DNA from: Aplidium turbinatum
Taxonomy: Eukaryota; Chordata; Ascidiacea; Aplousobranchia; Polyclinidae
Reading direction: 5' to 3'
DNA: 64,000 nucleotides
NCBI GenBank assembly: GCA_918807975.1
Contig: OU964928.1
Span: 14,157,823-14,221,822, forward strand
Shown here: positions 51,971 through 62,505 of the stretch, piece after piece
How positions within the stretch are numbered: the first letter of the stretch is position 1
Layout of the letters: each line of letters begins with the position of its first letter
The notes under the pieces: generated by a model
What the model was told of the DNA's origin: nothing
Database searches by the model: none
What the model saw: the letters and a program-made list of their open reading frames with translations, nothing else
Position numbers and translations under genes: made by a program

Positions 51971-52600
51971 CTAGGCCTATTCATGATACTGACTCGGTCT
52001 GACTGTGTACACTATACATATCGTACACAAAGCCTAGCTAGCTCTAGTATTATCACGCCATAATATATTAGCATAGGCTATAACTAACTTTTCTAAACCG
52101 GAAGGATACCACTAGCCTAAGCTTATCATGCCACTGTACGTCGAAGCTCACTAAACTTTGTCTTTGCTATTCAAATTCAACGGACTACCAAATTTGAACT
52201 AAAAGAATTACAGTAAAACTAACTCACTCACTAAACTTACGTCTAAACTCCAATTCCCAAAACGCCAGAATAGAAATCAACCTAGCGAGAAGCGACGGAA
52301 AGGCGAGAATGGGTGAAAGAAGAGAAAATGAGAGGGTTTCCGGATGGCCAGTGGCGACGGAAACCAGCTGATCATCGTTGTTCCAGTCGTTTTTAGAACT
52401 TTTGAAAGGGAATATGAATAAAATTTTCTTTAAAATTGCTAAAAAGAACAAATCCCTTTTTAAGACAAAATTTCCTTGTAAAATTGTTAAAAATCCCTAA
52501 AAAATCCTTCTTTTCTTCAAATCCCTTTTTTATCCTTCGAAGCGTTGAAAAATCCCGATTTCGGGATAAAATCCTTCAAAGTGGAAGCACTGCTTAGAAT

Positions 52601-53334
52601 GCAGAAACCAACCATGAAGAACAAACTTATGATTGAAACGAAGCTGCCAATCCTAAATAGTGCAAATAAAAACCCTCGTGATGTTTTATATAATGTCATC
52701 AATCTATAGTAATCCAAAGTTTTTTAATTAAACACAATTTGTTTATAAATTTTGTCTTTTAGACATTTAGTATGAAAAAATTCAAAAAGCTTGTTAGAGT
52801 ATAATAAACTCAACACAAAATTTTCATCAAACCAAAACCAGATTAACATAATGGCAACACGCTACATGAAAAAAGCAAGTCATTTCCAATCCTGCAACCG
52901 TCATCGCTGCTATTTGGCTTATCTTACTTTTAAGGTATTTTTAAAGCTGATGCTTTTTGTACTAAAAAATAAAAACAGTGTTATGATGAATTAAATGCCC
53001 TGGATTAATATTTTTACGTATATTTACAGAAGACCTTTTTTATTTCACTCAGCTTCACGATTCTAATCATTGGAACAAACACCACTAGCTTTTTCAATTA
53101 TACAAGTTTAAAAATAGTACCTCAATTTTTTTATTTTTGGATAAAGATCTATTTTGTGACGCATACCGTACCATAAAACCGGTTTGAAGTCTTTGCTGCT
53201 CCATTAAAACAAATAAATTGACTTAATTTTTTGAACCAAAGTGAAGTTAACAATTTTTGATTGGTGACACGCTAGAGTTGCCAAGTTTTTCAATTCATGA
53301 ATTTATTTGAAGTGGATATACATATATTCATTAT
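52601..53334. other. Unannotated AT-rich stretch
   Basis: No gene, inverted repeat or known element end was recognised. Confidence 0.4.
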
Positions 53335-53495
53335 ATCAAATATAGTTATTACTATCTGAAGCCTTTACAAATTGTTTCACTTAACGATTCATCAGAAGGT
53401 CTTATAGATTCTATTTGAATAAGACCTTCTGATGATCCGTTAGGTGAAACAATTTGTAAAGGCTTCAGATAGTAATGACTACAGTATATTTGATT
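53335..53495. repeat. Inverted repeat, arms about 75 bp
   Basis: ATCAAATATAGTTATTACTA through GGTCTTATAGATTC pairs with GAATAAGACCTTCTGATGAT through its partner on the other side, at roughly 90 percent. The loop is about 5 bp. It is a possible MITE without clear target duplication. Confidence 0.7.
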
Positions 53496-53499
53496 TAAT

Positions 53500-54814
53500 T
53501 CGCTCTGCTTTGCCTTTTTGCTTAGCATTGAGCACTTTTTGTAGTATTAATAGTTTTCATTGTTTTTATATATTCATTATTATTTATTTGCGTCAGACAA
53601 AGCTGTTCATATCCAAAGCAACGAAATAATACGCAAACTGCAAATAAACAAAGGTCACAGAGAGCCACTTTGGATGTCGTCAGTTTAAACTCTCACTATA
53701 TATTATAATATTTATTATTATTATATTGTATTCTGGTCCAGTACGCATGGTACTACAGAGAAAAACATTAACATACTCGCAAATAACAATTGATAAAAAA
53801 ACATAAATAAATAGAAATAAGAAATTTTTAAAGAGAAAACAAAAATCACAATTTAACAGTTTAAACTCTCACTAAATAAACTCTCACTATATATTTATAA
53901 AGCTTATTCATGTTTTAGACTAACTTAAGTTACCATTACACAATTTGCCTGAAATAGTGTTAGTTGTAACTTGTAAAGTGTAATAACATGGAATTATTCT
54001 ACAATGTTGGCAATGTCACAAATAGTTTAGCCAAAAAAATTGATTGTTGTTTTTCCGGTTTGATTCTGAGTTTCTCAACATTTGAAATAACAAATCACTT
54101 TTGAAGCAATAGATACAATTTGCATAATTTTTCGCAAATCATATTTGCGAAAAAATGTGTTAAAATCATTACCAATAAAGTTTTCTGTGATCTTGTCTAC
54201 AATTCCTATCACTGATATGAACATCTGGCAACCAAGTCATAAAATGCTTCGTCATCCATGTATGATGCAACTGTTTGAATTTTGCAGTTGCTTGCACAAG
54301 TGGTGCCACTCCTAGTATTTTTCCATTAGATCTAGTATTTTTGGATTGCATCTAAGGTTCTAGTGTTTTTATAGTGATTTACCGCTATGTTGGTGTGCAT
54401 AAGTTTGGACAGTGTTAAAAGTAGCTTCACCTATTTTTTATTTGGTTGCATCAATATGTTTGTAGTGCTTTTCAAAGTGCTCAGCAACTGTGTTAGGCTA
54501 CTGTGTGATGTGCAGTCTAACCGTAGAAAGAGCTCAACACCTGCTCTCCTGGGCCACATTGAAACGGGCTTTTGCCTGAGGATGGGTTTCTTTTATGTCC
54601 GGTTTCCTTTCTCCATCCTATTATTATTATTATGACTGCTCATCCACATCAATATTGGAACTGGCAAATTCAATCCACAACACTTTTTACCGTATTAAGT
54701 TGTCATTCATTACTACATGTGTGCTTCTCTCTGTTTTTGTTTTATTTTTTGCTATTTGTTTTTTGGGTTTTGTGGCCGTGCTAACTACTGATATATAGCC
54801 TACTACATAATTTT
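53500..54814. other. Unannotated AT-rich stretch
   Basis: Only short frames without domains; simple TATTATTA repeats at about 53700-53730. Confidence 0.4.
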
Positions 54815-54962
54815 TCATTCAGGCACGTTTTAAACCTTTCAAAATTTTGCCACCTTTTCCCGTTCGTTAACGTGCTGGTAAGTTTATATCGATTTTTTTA
54901 GTTAGTATCTTTTTCGTCCCAGACGCGTTAATGACGAAAAATAAAATGATTGATTGATTGTC
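54815..54962 (-). repeat. Short interspersed repeat with TGAT tail, copy 2
   Basis: The complement of 1283-1437: shared blocks include GGCACGTTTTAAA, CCCGTTCGTTAACGTGCTGG, TATCGATTTTTTTAGTTAGT, GACGCGTTAATGACGAAAAA, and the tail GATTGATTGATTG. It is a second copy of the same element, with a different neighbourhood. Confidence 0.6.
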
Positions 54963-54964
54963 TG

Positions 54965-55900
54965 GTTGCACCCAATGGTGACCAAATTTGAGATGTTTAG
55001 CATAAATACTTTAAAAAATACACACACATGACTGTAAAAAGTGTTCAAAGTAGACTAGAGTAGGTAGCGTAGCCTACCATATGATAGGTTAGGCTTACAT
55101 TTCGTCGGCTTACATTTAATGAGTGTGGAGTTCTTAGACTAGGACCACATACCTCAGAGATTGTAAGTAATATTGTGTTTTTGACAATATATTTGCAAAG
55201 GCTAAATTTGGGGAAAGTGTGTTTGTTGTCCCCCAAAAATGCTTTACTCTCCTATGACTTCAGGGCTTTCACTTTCAAGGAAATTCAGTTTTATTTTGAA
55301 ATTTTAAGGACTTTTAACGCTCACAAGCGTCATTGGCTGTCATTTTTGTACATTGTGCATGTAAATGATAGTGTATTTATGATACTAGTGTTTTTTTTTG
55401 TGAATCTAGTGTTTTTTTCAGTCAAATCTGATACTTTTCCTTGACAAGAGAGTGGCAACATTGCCTTGCAAAGTTTTTTGCAATATTGGGTGAGTGGCAG
55501 GGCTTGTCACAAAAGTTTTGTTTTATTTTAATTCAAAAAAATTTAAAAACAGTTGAATTTTACAGGCAGATGTTTTTTTCAAACGTTTTTTTTAAACGTT
55601 TTTTTTTGTGTTTGTAGAGGGTGCACTGGCATTCCTGTAAACTTTGTCTGTATGAGGAATAATGTGATTGCCACTTTCAACAAACTTTTTTTTTAGGATT
55701 TTAGATATGTAACTTTTTTTCGTAATATACTGATTGGTGGAAGCTGACTAGATGACTTCATGGTTTTTTTCCTTTCACTTTAAATATGACATGCAGAAAA
55801 ATGCTGCACAAATTAAATATGGGTGAGCCCTCAGTTGGGGGATACGTGGAACAGTTAACACAGCCCTGGTTAGAGGCTATGACTACTACTTACGGCAAAT
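54965..55900. other. Unannotated T-rich stretch
   Basis: No recognisable gene. Frames up to 89 codons (55175-55444) are Phe/Val-rich low-complexity translations. Confidence 0.4.
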
Positions 55901-55903
55901 AAT

Positions 55904-56201
55904 CCGCCCCGATAGCTCAGTTTTTTGGCGCGTGGCTTTGTAAATAAAAAAGCTTCAAGATCAATCGGTGCAGGTTAGACTCTCGTTGTGTGCGCTTGAG
56001 CAACGTATTGTGAGGAATGCTCTTCATTCAGCGGCACCTATTGGATCGAATAATTTCTCCGGCGACAAGACTTAAACAATCGAAAATTTCACTTTGTCAA
56101 TCTCGGTAACCAGCCCTGCGTCAAAAAGTCTCTACAACTATTCGAAGTAACCTATCAAAGCTTTATCAGAGGATAAAGATTCAAAACCAACCAACCAATA
56201 C
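55904..56201 (+). mobile_element. tRNA-derived SINE copy B
   Basis: It begins CCGCCCCGATAGCTCAG (A-box-like, tRNA start) with GCAGGTTAGACTCTCG (B-box-like) about 65 bp on. The body GTGTGCGCTTGAGCAACGTA, ATCGAAAATTTCACTTTGTC and TCGGTAACCAGCCCTGCGTC matches copy A at 24200-24340. It ends AGGATAAAGATTCAAAACCA and an ACCA-type tail. Unlike copy A it is uninterrupted. It lies just upstream of the first MGST3 gene. Confidence 0.75.
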
Positions 56202-56289
56202 TTAGCCCGCAATGCATTTTTTAGTCCATTAATAATCACAACTCAAATCTAAACAAAAAACAATGTGTAATTTTCTGTTTACGCTACAT

Positions 56290-56301
56290 TTTGTATTTCA
56301 G
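56290..56301 (+). promoter_or_regulatory. 3' splice site before MGST3 copy 1
   Basis: TTTGTATTTCAG precedes a 38-nt leader. It is either the end of an intron in the 5' UTR or a trans-splicing acceptor. The equivalent site before copy 2 (57884-57896) supports function. Confidence 0.6.
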
Positions 56302-56339
56302 ATAAAAATCGTTAAGAGTGTTAACTGAAACACATTGAA

Positions 56340-56786
56340 ATGGCAATCATTAAATTTTTGCCTGAAGATTTTTCATATGTCATTCTCTGTGTTGTTTACA
56401 CAGCATTCATGAATATCTACCTTGCAATGAAAGTTGGAAAAGCACGAAAACTTTTTGGTGTGAAATACCCAGATATGTACAGTGACAAAGCACCGATCTT
56501 CAACTGTATTCAAAGAGCCCACCAAAACACTCTCGAGCAACTGCCAATGTTTCTTGTCTCCATGATATTGGTTGGATTTGCTTATCCAAAATTTGCTGCT
56601 ATCTGTGGTGCATTGTTTGTCACTTCAAGGTTTTCTTATGCATGGGGGTACTACACTGGAGAACCCAAAAATCGACGCAATGGAGAGTATGGGGTGGCTG
56701 GTCTTTTGGGTCTATTTCTTGGTCTAATCTTTGTTGCTGTTCGTCAGTGTGGATGTTGCGATGCTTATCTGCCGAAGTGGTTGTAA
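56340..56786 (+). CDS. MGST3: Microsomal glutathione S-transferase 3-like protein, copy 1
   Basis: An integral membrane MAPEG enzyme expected in the ER or outer mitochondrial membrane, conjugating glutathione to lipid electrophiles (leukotriene A4 synthase activity) and reducing lipid peroxides. 148 codons in a single exon, the usual length for the family. The family motif FNCIQRAHQNTLE (54-66) carries the Arg and Asn expected at the glutathione site, and YYTGEP lies at 104-109. Four hydrophobic segments can be seen at about 12-30, 69-82, 84-100 and 117-136. The C-terminus has CGCC (137-140). A splice acceptor TTTGTATTTCAG ends at 56301, 38 nt before the ATG, so a 5' leader exon lies upstream or a leader is trans-spliced. 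An AATAAA is present at 56954. A near-identical copy follows at 57937. Confidence 0.93.
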   Translation: MAIIKFLPEDFSYVILCVVYTAFMNIYLAMKVGKARKLFGVKYPDMYSDKAPIFNCIQRAHQNTLEQLPMFLVSMILVGFAYPKFAAICGALFVTSRFSYAWGYYTGEPKNRRNGEYGVAGLLGLFLGLIFVAVRQCGCCDAYLPKWL

Positions 56787-57882
56787 ACTTTGAAGTTTGC
56801 TATTTCAATTAGATATAGACAAGCAAAACAAAGTAACTTTAGCGAGTTTAACATAATGTATTGCATACAAAACAAAATATCTAACATAAAGACTCAAACG
56901 TTTTCGATACGTACCTGTGTCCTCATCAGAACTTAAATTTACAATTTACATAAAATAAAAAATTGTAAGATAAATTTGACTTTGCACTATAACTGTAACA
57001 ACACTCTGGACTAAAAAGCACAAATGGAACAAATGCAGGAATGATTACTAGTAAATTATGCTTGTTTGATGTCCATGGTTTAAAAATGCAAACTCTCTAC
57101 CAAAGCTTTATCAATTAGATATATATATGTAATTATGTATATACAAAACATTCTTGATGTGGCTGACTAAATGTCTAGTAAAACTGAGGAAAAGTTTATA
57201 CTTGAACTGTTGTATAGGTCCCTGCAACAAATAAAATGTAGTTAATCATCTTGCGCCAAGTTAGCCATGTCAGAATGTCTTGATTCTATTACAATCTGCT
57301 GTAAATAATTGTGATCGTAATAGCGATGATACCAGCGAAACCTTATGATGCATCAGTGAAAATGTCATAAAAGCAAGATATATATTGTTTGTTTTTGGGC
57401 AATTTTTGGTTTGTTGGCACAGTTTACTAATGATGTTTTAATGTCAAAGATTGTGTCCAATCCTCTTTAAAATATATCAAGTCACTCATTTAGAATATCT
57501 TGTGTGCAAAGTTTTATGTGATTAACAATTAACATGTTAGTTTTGTAATTACTGTACAAGTTTTCTTTGTAATGACATGTAGGGTGTTACCACAGCGCTT
57601 TAAATTCTCCAACCTGCTTCAGAGGAACAAACTTCTGATTGCACCGTGCTGTATTTCCTTGATATCAAATGATATAGTTGGTGTAGCAGTACTATACTGA
57701 ACAAAGCTGCAATTATTACCCTTTGTTTACTAAACTAAAGTATCTGTGAATGCTGTGGGTTTCTGCTATTCGTCTTTAGTACTGAAGAGTGAAGATGACA
57801 ACAGTTTTGTGTTCAATGTAGTTTTAGATCAATGAATTTAGTTTTTAAATTTTGAGTTCAGTGCTTCTTATTTACTAACATT
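56787..57882. other. Intergenic region between MGST3 copies
   Basis: AT-rich, about 1.1 kb. Any private promoter or 5' exon of copy 2 must lie here; I see no convincing TATA box and no element ends. Confidence 0.4.
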
Positions 57883-57896
57883 ATTTTTCATTTCAG
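57883..57896 (+). promoter_or_regulatory. 3' splice site before MGST3 copy 2
   Basis: ATTTTTCATTTCAG precedes a 40-nt leader homologous to that of copy 1 (GAGAGTGTTGACT against AAGAGTGTTAACT). Confidence 0.6.
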
Positions 57897-57936
57897 AAAA
57901 TTGTTGAGAGTGTTGACTACTTAAGAAATATTAAAA

Positions 57937-58383
57937 ATGGCAATCATTAAATTTTTGCCTGAAGATTTTTCATATGTCATTCTCTGTGTTGTTTACACAG
58001 CATTCATGAATATCTACCTTGCATTGAAAGTTGGAAAAGCACGAAAACTATTTGGTGTGAACTACCCAAATATGTACAGTGACAAAGCACCAATCTTCAA
58101 CTGTATTCAAAGAGCCCATCAAAACACTCTCGAGCAACTGCCGATGTTTCTTGTCTCCATGATATTGGTTGGATTTGCTTATCCAAAATTTGCTGCTATC
58201 TGTGGTGCATTGTTTGTCACTTCAAGGTTTTCTTATGCATGGGGGTACTACACTGGAGAACCCAAAAATCGACGCAATGGAGAGTATGGAATTGCTGGTA
58301 TTTTGAGTTTGTTACTCGGTCTAATCTTTGTTGCTGTTCGTCAGTGTGGATGCTGTGATGCTTATCTGCCGAAGTGGTTATAA
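57937..58383 (+). CDS. MGST3: Microsomal glutathione S-transferase 3-like protein, copy 2
   Basis: Tandem copy of the gene at 56340-56786, same strand, 1.15 kb downstream, also 148 codons in one exon. By eye about 20 of 447 bases differ. Changes include Met30Leu, Lys42Asn, Asp45Asn and a cluster at residues 119-127 (GVAGLLGLFLG against GIAGILSLLLG), all in conservative or membrane positions. The FNCIQRAHQNTLE and YYTGEP motifs are intact. An acceptor ATTTTTCATTTCAG ends at 57896, 40 nt before the ATG, equivalent to that of copy 1, and the leader is recognisably homologous. The 3' flank is alike for only about 20 bp. Both copies look functional. Confidence 0.93.
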   Translation: MAIIKFLPEDFSYVILCVVYTAFMNIYLALKVGKARKLFGVNYPNMYSDKAPIFNCIQRAHQNTLEQLPMFLVSMILVGFAYPKFAAICGALFVTSRFSYAWGYYTGEPKNRRNGEYGIAGILSLLLGLIFVAVRQCGCCDAYLPKWL

Positions 58384-59421
58384 ACTTTGAAGTTTGCTGT
58401 TGCATTTTTGCAAATGAAATCTGTTGTAAATAATTGTAACTATACCTTAAGTAATTTACCAGAGAACGTTTTGATTGCCTGAAAAACTACCGTATCTTAG
58501 ATACATTATAACAATCGCAATCTGTTTTAAAAGTTCAAGATTTTTAACGTCAAACCTCTTATCAAATGCTTTTTAAAATATTTTACGAAAACTTCATTTA
58601 TCTTTGTGAATTAAATGTCATTGATATGTTATTCCACTAAACATTTACAATCAGTACGTATCTGAAGAGTGTATGTAACATGAGCTAAGCATAAATACAA
58701 AGGCTTTCTAGAAACTCTCTTTGTTGTATCACGAAAACATCATATGGAATAACACCATAAGTTTGAAATTATGCTAACCAAACACTAACAAACAAAATCA
58801 ATATTCCTGGTTGTTATACACGAAAAGAAAAGTTTATGTTATTTTTTTAAAGTTTGTTGCATAATGCTAATACGGAAGCAATGTTTGCAATACGTGGTGA
58901 TCATTGGAATTTTCATTACTGTTATTTTACAATTAGTAGTTTTATGTATAATTCAGTTGCGCATTGTTAGTCAAACACATATAAAGCTCTATCGTAAAAC
59001 TTGCTATTTTTTGCCAATGAGTATTCACAACTATTTTGAAGTTTTGTTTTTCTTGTTCTTCAAATTTCATGAAACTGTAATGATTTGTTATGTGATTAAA
59101 ATAACACTGTTTGATTTAATTATTGCCATACAGAATATCAGGAAATCTTTGTAGCAATCATAAGTAATTGGTTTGTGTCAACGACCCATTAAGTTGTCTA
59201 TCGTGATCATAACCTATCAACTATCCATTGCCAATGAAGTATCTTATTAGCGTGTGACTAGCTGTAGCCATAGTTGTAGAGTTTTGAAAGCAAATAAATT
59301 TAAAACTCGAAGATATTGCTGTGGTGTGTCATCTAGTTTTCTTTAGACAAAAACAAAATGCTGTGTTTTACAAAAGATCAGTGCTTTACTTTGTGGTGTA
59401 ATTTCGTTTAAAAGCGAATGC
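58384..59421. other. Downstream flank of MGST3 copy 2
   Basis: AT-rich. The 96-codon frame at 58864-59154 (plus) is hydrophobic but has no recognisable family. AATAAA at about 59293. Confidence 0.4.
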
Positions 59422-59935
59422 CAGGGGTGTCCAAAGCCCGGCCTGTGTCGTTTTTGTAGGGCCCGCACCTGTTGTTGCACAATGTGCTATTTTTGACCAG
59501 CAGACACAGAAATCATTTTTCCCAGACAAGAAAAATGCCCGACGAGATAAGTTAGAATAATAATTAATTGCAAAATCAACCATTATTGTCCTGAAGAGTA
59601 CAGTTATGAGTGATATTGTTGAAAAGAAGAGAATCTAATTTTGCTAAATATGAAAGTAAAACTGTCATGTCTACAGCAAGTAGGTAACAAAAAATAAAAT
59701 AGATAAGGAAGGACATTGCTTCTAGAGAAGGTAAAAGTTACAATAGTTCTTCACTGAAAACAGCAACAACTGAGTATGCCCACTTTGCCACCAGACTGGC
59801 AGTATGTAACGAGTATTCAAAAAGGCGCTATGAAACGAAACATGCATATTTGATGATATCTGAGGCTCATTTTCCAGCTTTGCTGGATGTCACTGTTGGC
59901 AGAGACTGTGTTGAAGCTCTAAAGTAGTAAATAAT
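59422..59935 (+). mobile_element. hAT remnant (CAGGGGTGTCCAAAGC end)
   Basis: One terminus, CAGGGGTGTCCAAAGCCCGG, is of the kind seen in hAT elements. A decayed frame follows on the plus strand (EYAHFATRLAVCNEYSKRRY). No right end or target duplication was found. Confidence 0.4.
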
Positions 59936-60019
59936 TTTGTTTAAGCTCTAAATAAGTTTGGGGACTTACATAATTATAATTGTTTGGTGACTTAATAATA
60001 CTAAATAAGTTTGGTGACT

Positions 60020-60260
60020 TACATCACGTTGAGCGCAGCTCAAGCTGGATCTCACAGGTCAAGATGTGTCAACATCGCAGCACAGCGTGGTCAAGGTAGA
60101 CTAAAACTTTCTTGGGAAGAACTTGTAAAACGTGACCTTGTAGCCCTGAACTCTGCCAACCCAATAAATCGCGAGGTGTGGAAGGAAGACTTCGTTCTCG
60201 ACAGACAGACAGACCACACTGTCGACATGAGGATTAATTTATGACCTGTATTATCAAAAT
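60020..60260 (+). mobile_element. LINE 3' fragment, plus strand
   Basis: Broken frames read HHVERSSSWISQ then GRLKLSWEELVKRDLVALNS and NREVWKEDF, homologous to the extreme C-terminus of the LINE on the minus strand next door (HVERSSGWINQ, PGRPRKTWSD, LDRDEWR). The two 3' ends face each other about 10-20 bp apart. Confidence 0.7.
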
Positions 60261-60627
60261 TGGTTGATCTTCTTTCTGTTTTACGTCTCATTTCCTAGAA
60301 TCATGGTAGGACGGGGTCTGGCAAGGCACATCCTCAGTCTCCATTCATCACGATCTAGGGGGCTAGTGTTGGTCATCTGCCACCGCTTCCTGTCATCGTT
60401 TACGGTGTCACTCCATGTCTTCCTGGGACGTCCAGGCTTCTTTGTACTAGCTACTGGTACATCTCGGCATTGATTTATCCATCCGCTGCTCCTTTCAACA
60501 TGTCCAAACCAGCGGAGACGGTTGAATCGGAGGTCATCTTCAATCTTTCGCAAGCCCAGCCTGGCGAGTAGAGTGTCTGAGCTGGTGTACTGGTTCTCTT
60601 ACGGTCTGATGTTGCAGATCCACTGTA

Positions 60628-61075
60628 TCATTGCGTTGTCATTTCGTTTGATTCTTCCCAGTAAGTTACCTCTTTTGTCACTGCCCAGCATTCACTCGAA
60701 AATAACATCACACTCCTGACACAGCTGTTGTAGACCCTGCCTTTACTGGAAAGAGGGATATCTTTGTTGGTGAGTATGGGCAGTAGTTGTTTGAATTTAG
60801 CCCAGGCTGTCTTCACTCTGGTAGTGGAGCTGAGGACGGTACCACCACCTGCACTGAGCATGTCACCTAAGTAACAGAAAACGTCTACCACTTCTAACTT
60901 TCCATCATCTATTTGGATGTCAGTGATAGTTCTACCCTTTATGGGCCGGGCTTCTCCTGCACATCTTTTACACTTGAAGAATGGGTCGAGTTTCAGACCT
61001 CCTCTTAGCCCACTGCACTTTTTGTAAACCCAGAGGAGGCAAGTGTTGCATTGGATGGAGTTAGTGCCCACACCG
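60628..61075 (-). pseudogene. LINE C-terminal region with Cys knuckle
   Basis: Reads GVGTNSIQCNTCLLWVYKKC, KLDPFFKCKRCAG, then LEVVDVFCYLGDMLSAGGG and GRVYNSCVRSVMLFSSECWA. The C-x2-C, K-K-C and C-x2-C pattern is a zinc-binding insertion placed just before the conserved FCYLGDMLS segment. It continues in 60281-60553 (RLRWFGHVERSSGWINQC). Interrupted upstream by the 61084-61353 MITE. Confidence 0.8.
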
Positions 61076-61083
61076 GCCATACA

Positions 61084-61353
61084 CAGGCCCGGATTAAGGG
61101 GGGGGGCAGAGGGGGCAGTTGCCCCGGGCCCCCCGACTTTTGAAGGGCCCCCCTATGTGGAAAAAAATGTGATTTTGCGTTATTTTTTTCCTTTTGGCCT
61201 TTAAAGTTTCTGCAAAATGCTGTGCAGTACTGGACTGATGCTACTGCAGACGTAGAGATGGTTTTTCGCGCCGTAGGCGCGAAAATTTTTTTTGCACGGG
61301 GGCCCCCCGATCTGAAAGTGCCCCGGGCCCCCCATCAGCTAAATCCGGCCCTG
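61084..61353. mobile_element. 270-bp hAT-type MITE in the LINE
   Basis: The ends CAGGCCCGGATTAAGG and TAAATCCGGCCCTG are flanked by the exact 8-bp duplication GCCATACA (61076-61083 and 61354-61361). The interior has runs of G or C and GCGCCGTAGGCGCG. No coding sequence. Confidence 0.9.
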
Positions 61354-61854
61354 GCCATACACACAGCACAAGGGTAGCGTCCTGAGTCTTTAAGTCGATG
61401 CAACTCCTTTCCACTGATCATGATCTTGGTTTTGGCCATGTTGACCTTTAGGCCTTTGGCAGCCAAGCCGTCCTTCCATATCTTCAACCTTTCCACGAGC
61501 TCGTCTATAGGCATTCAGAGATGATGATCAGGTCGTCAGCATAAGTTAGAGGAGTTCCCAAGGACAACCCGTGCGGAAGTCACATGACGGTGTCTAGAGT
61601 AAGTAATTACTATAATGAATAGTAGGGCTGAGGACAGATGACAGGGCTGAGGACAGATCCCTGATGCAAACCGACTTTGACTTCGAAGTCGTCACTGTGA
61701 CTGTCTCCTACACGTAGGCTACTTTGCATTTAGTTCGCTTGTACATACTCTGAACGAGTCTAACAATCCACTAATTCACTCCAAGCTTCCTCATGGACCA
61801 CCAGAGAACTTCCCTTGGGACCCGGTCGAAAGCTTTCTCCAGATCGATAAAAGC

Positions 61855-62450
61855 AAATTAAACTTTCTTGTTTGCATCGAGAAATTTCTCCTGTAGTTGT
61901 CGGACAATGAAGGTGGCGTCGGTGGTACCTCGTCCTGGCATGAAACCGAACTGCATCTCGTCAATGGAGATTGTGTCTCTGATGATGTTGTCAGCAGCCC
62001 TTTCAATCGCCTTCATCACCTGGTCTAATAGCTTCAAACCTCTGTAGTTCCCTCTTTGTAGAGCATCTCCTTTGCCTTTATAACAGTTGATGATGATGCT
62101 CTCCTCCCAATCTTCCGGTACTGCACCCTCTCTGATGATATCATTGGCCAGATCCTTGGTGAGTTGGATTCCAGTGTTGCCGGATGCTTTGAGCATTTCA
62201 GCTGTGATGCCAGGTGGGCCAGCTGCCTTTCCAGTTTTCATCTGTTTGAGTGCCTTAATGATCATGTCTTTGGTAATGTATATGGGCGGACCTTGGACAG
62301 AAGGTTTCGAGGTTAGGTTGTTGCGGTTCCAGGAGAATCCTTCATTGAGCAGCTTTTCGTAATGTTGCTTTCAAGCTAACTTCTTACTCTGGTCATCGAG
62401 AGAGAGGTTACCGTCATCATCCTTTTTCCATTTCTCACCCGTGACATCTT
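61855..62450 (-). pseudogene. LINE RT fingers/palm fragment
   Basis: 61858-62265 is open and reads KALKQMKTGKAAGPPGITAE through GRGTTDATFIVRQLQEKFLD; the next frame (61791-61860) continues with LEKAFDRVPREVLWW after a stop. The region matches RT motifs 1-3 and the beginning of motif A. The 5' part of the element, including any endonuclease, is missing. Confidence 0.85.
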
Positions 62451-62505
62451 CATTTTCTTTTTTCATCTGCTTAACTAAGATTGATGATGATATAAACATC
62501 ACTAA

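Larger units (their letters stand above)
50311..52592 (-). mobile_element. hAT element (CAGTGCTTCCACTT ends) with BED-like finger
   Basis: The ends CAGTGCTTCCACTT and AAGTGGAAGCACTG are flanked by the exact 8-bp duplication CTTAGAAT (50303-50310 and 52593-52600). Subterminal AAATCCCTTTTTT motifs are frequent. The minus strand has one readable zinc-finger exon and a decayed second copy of it. The catalytic domain was not found, so it is non-autonomous. Confidence 0.88.
60270..62505 (-). mobile_element. 5'-truncated LINE (second family), interrupted by a hAT MITE
   Basis: The minus strand encodes reverse transcriptase and C-terminal regions of a non-LTR element: GPPGITAEMLKASGNTGIQL, EMQFGFMPGRGTTDATFIVR, DLEKAFDRVPREVLW, a Cys-rich knuckle, then GRVYNSCVRSVMLFSSECWA and RLRWFGHVERSSGW. 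It differs from the 9.4/37.4 kb LINE. Stops and frame changes break it, and a 270-bp MITE splits it. The clade is not assigned with certainty. Confidence 0.85.
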
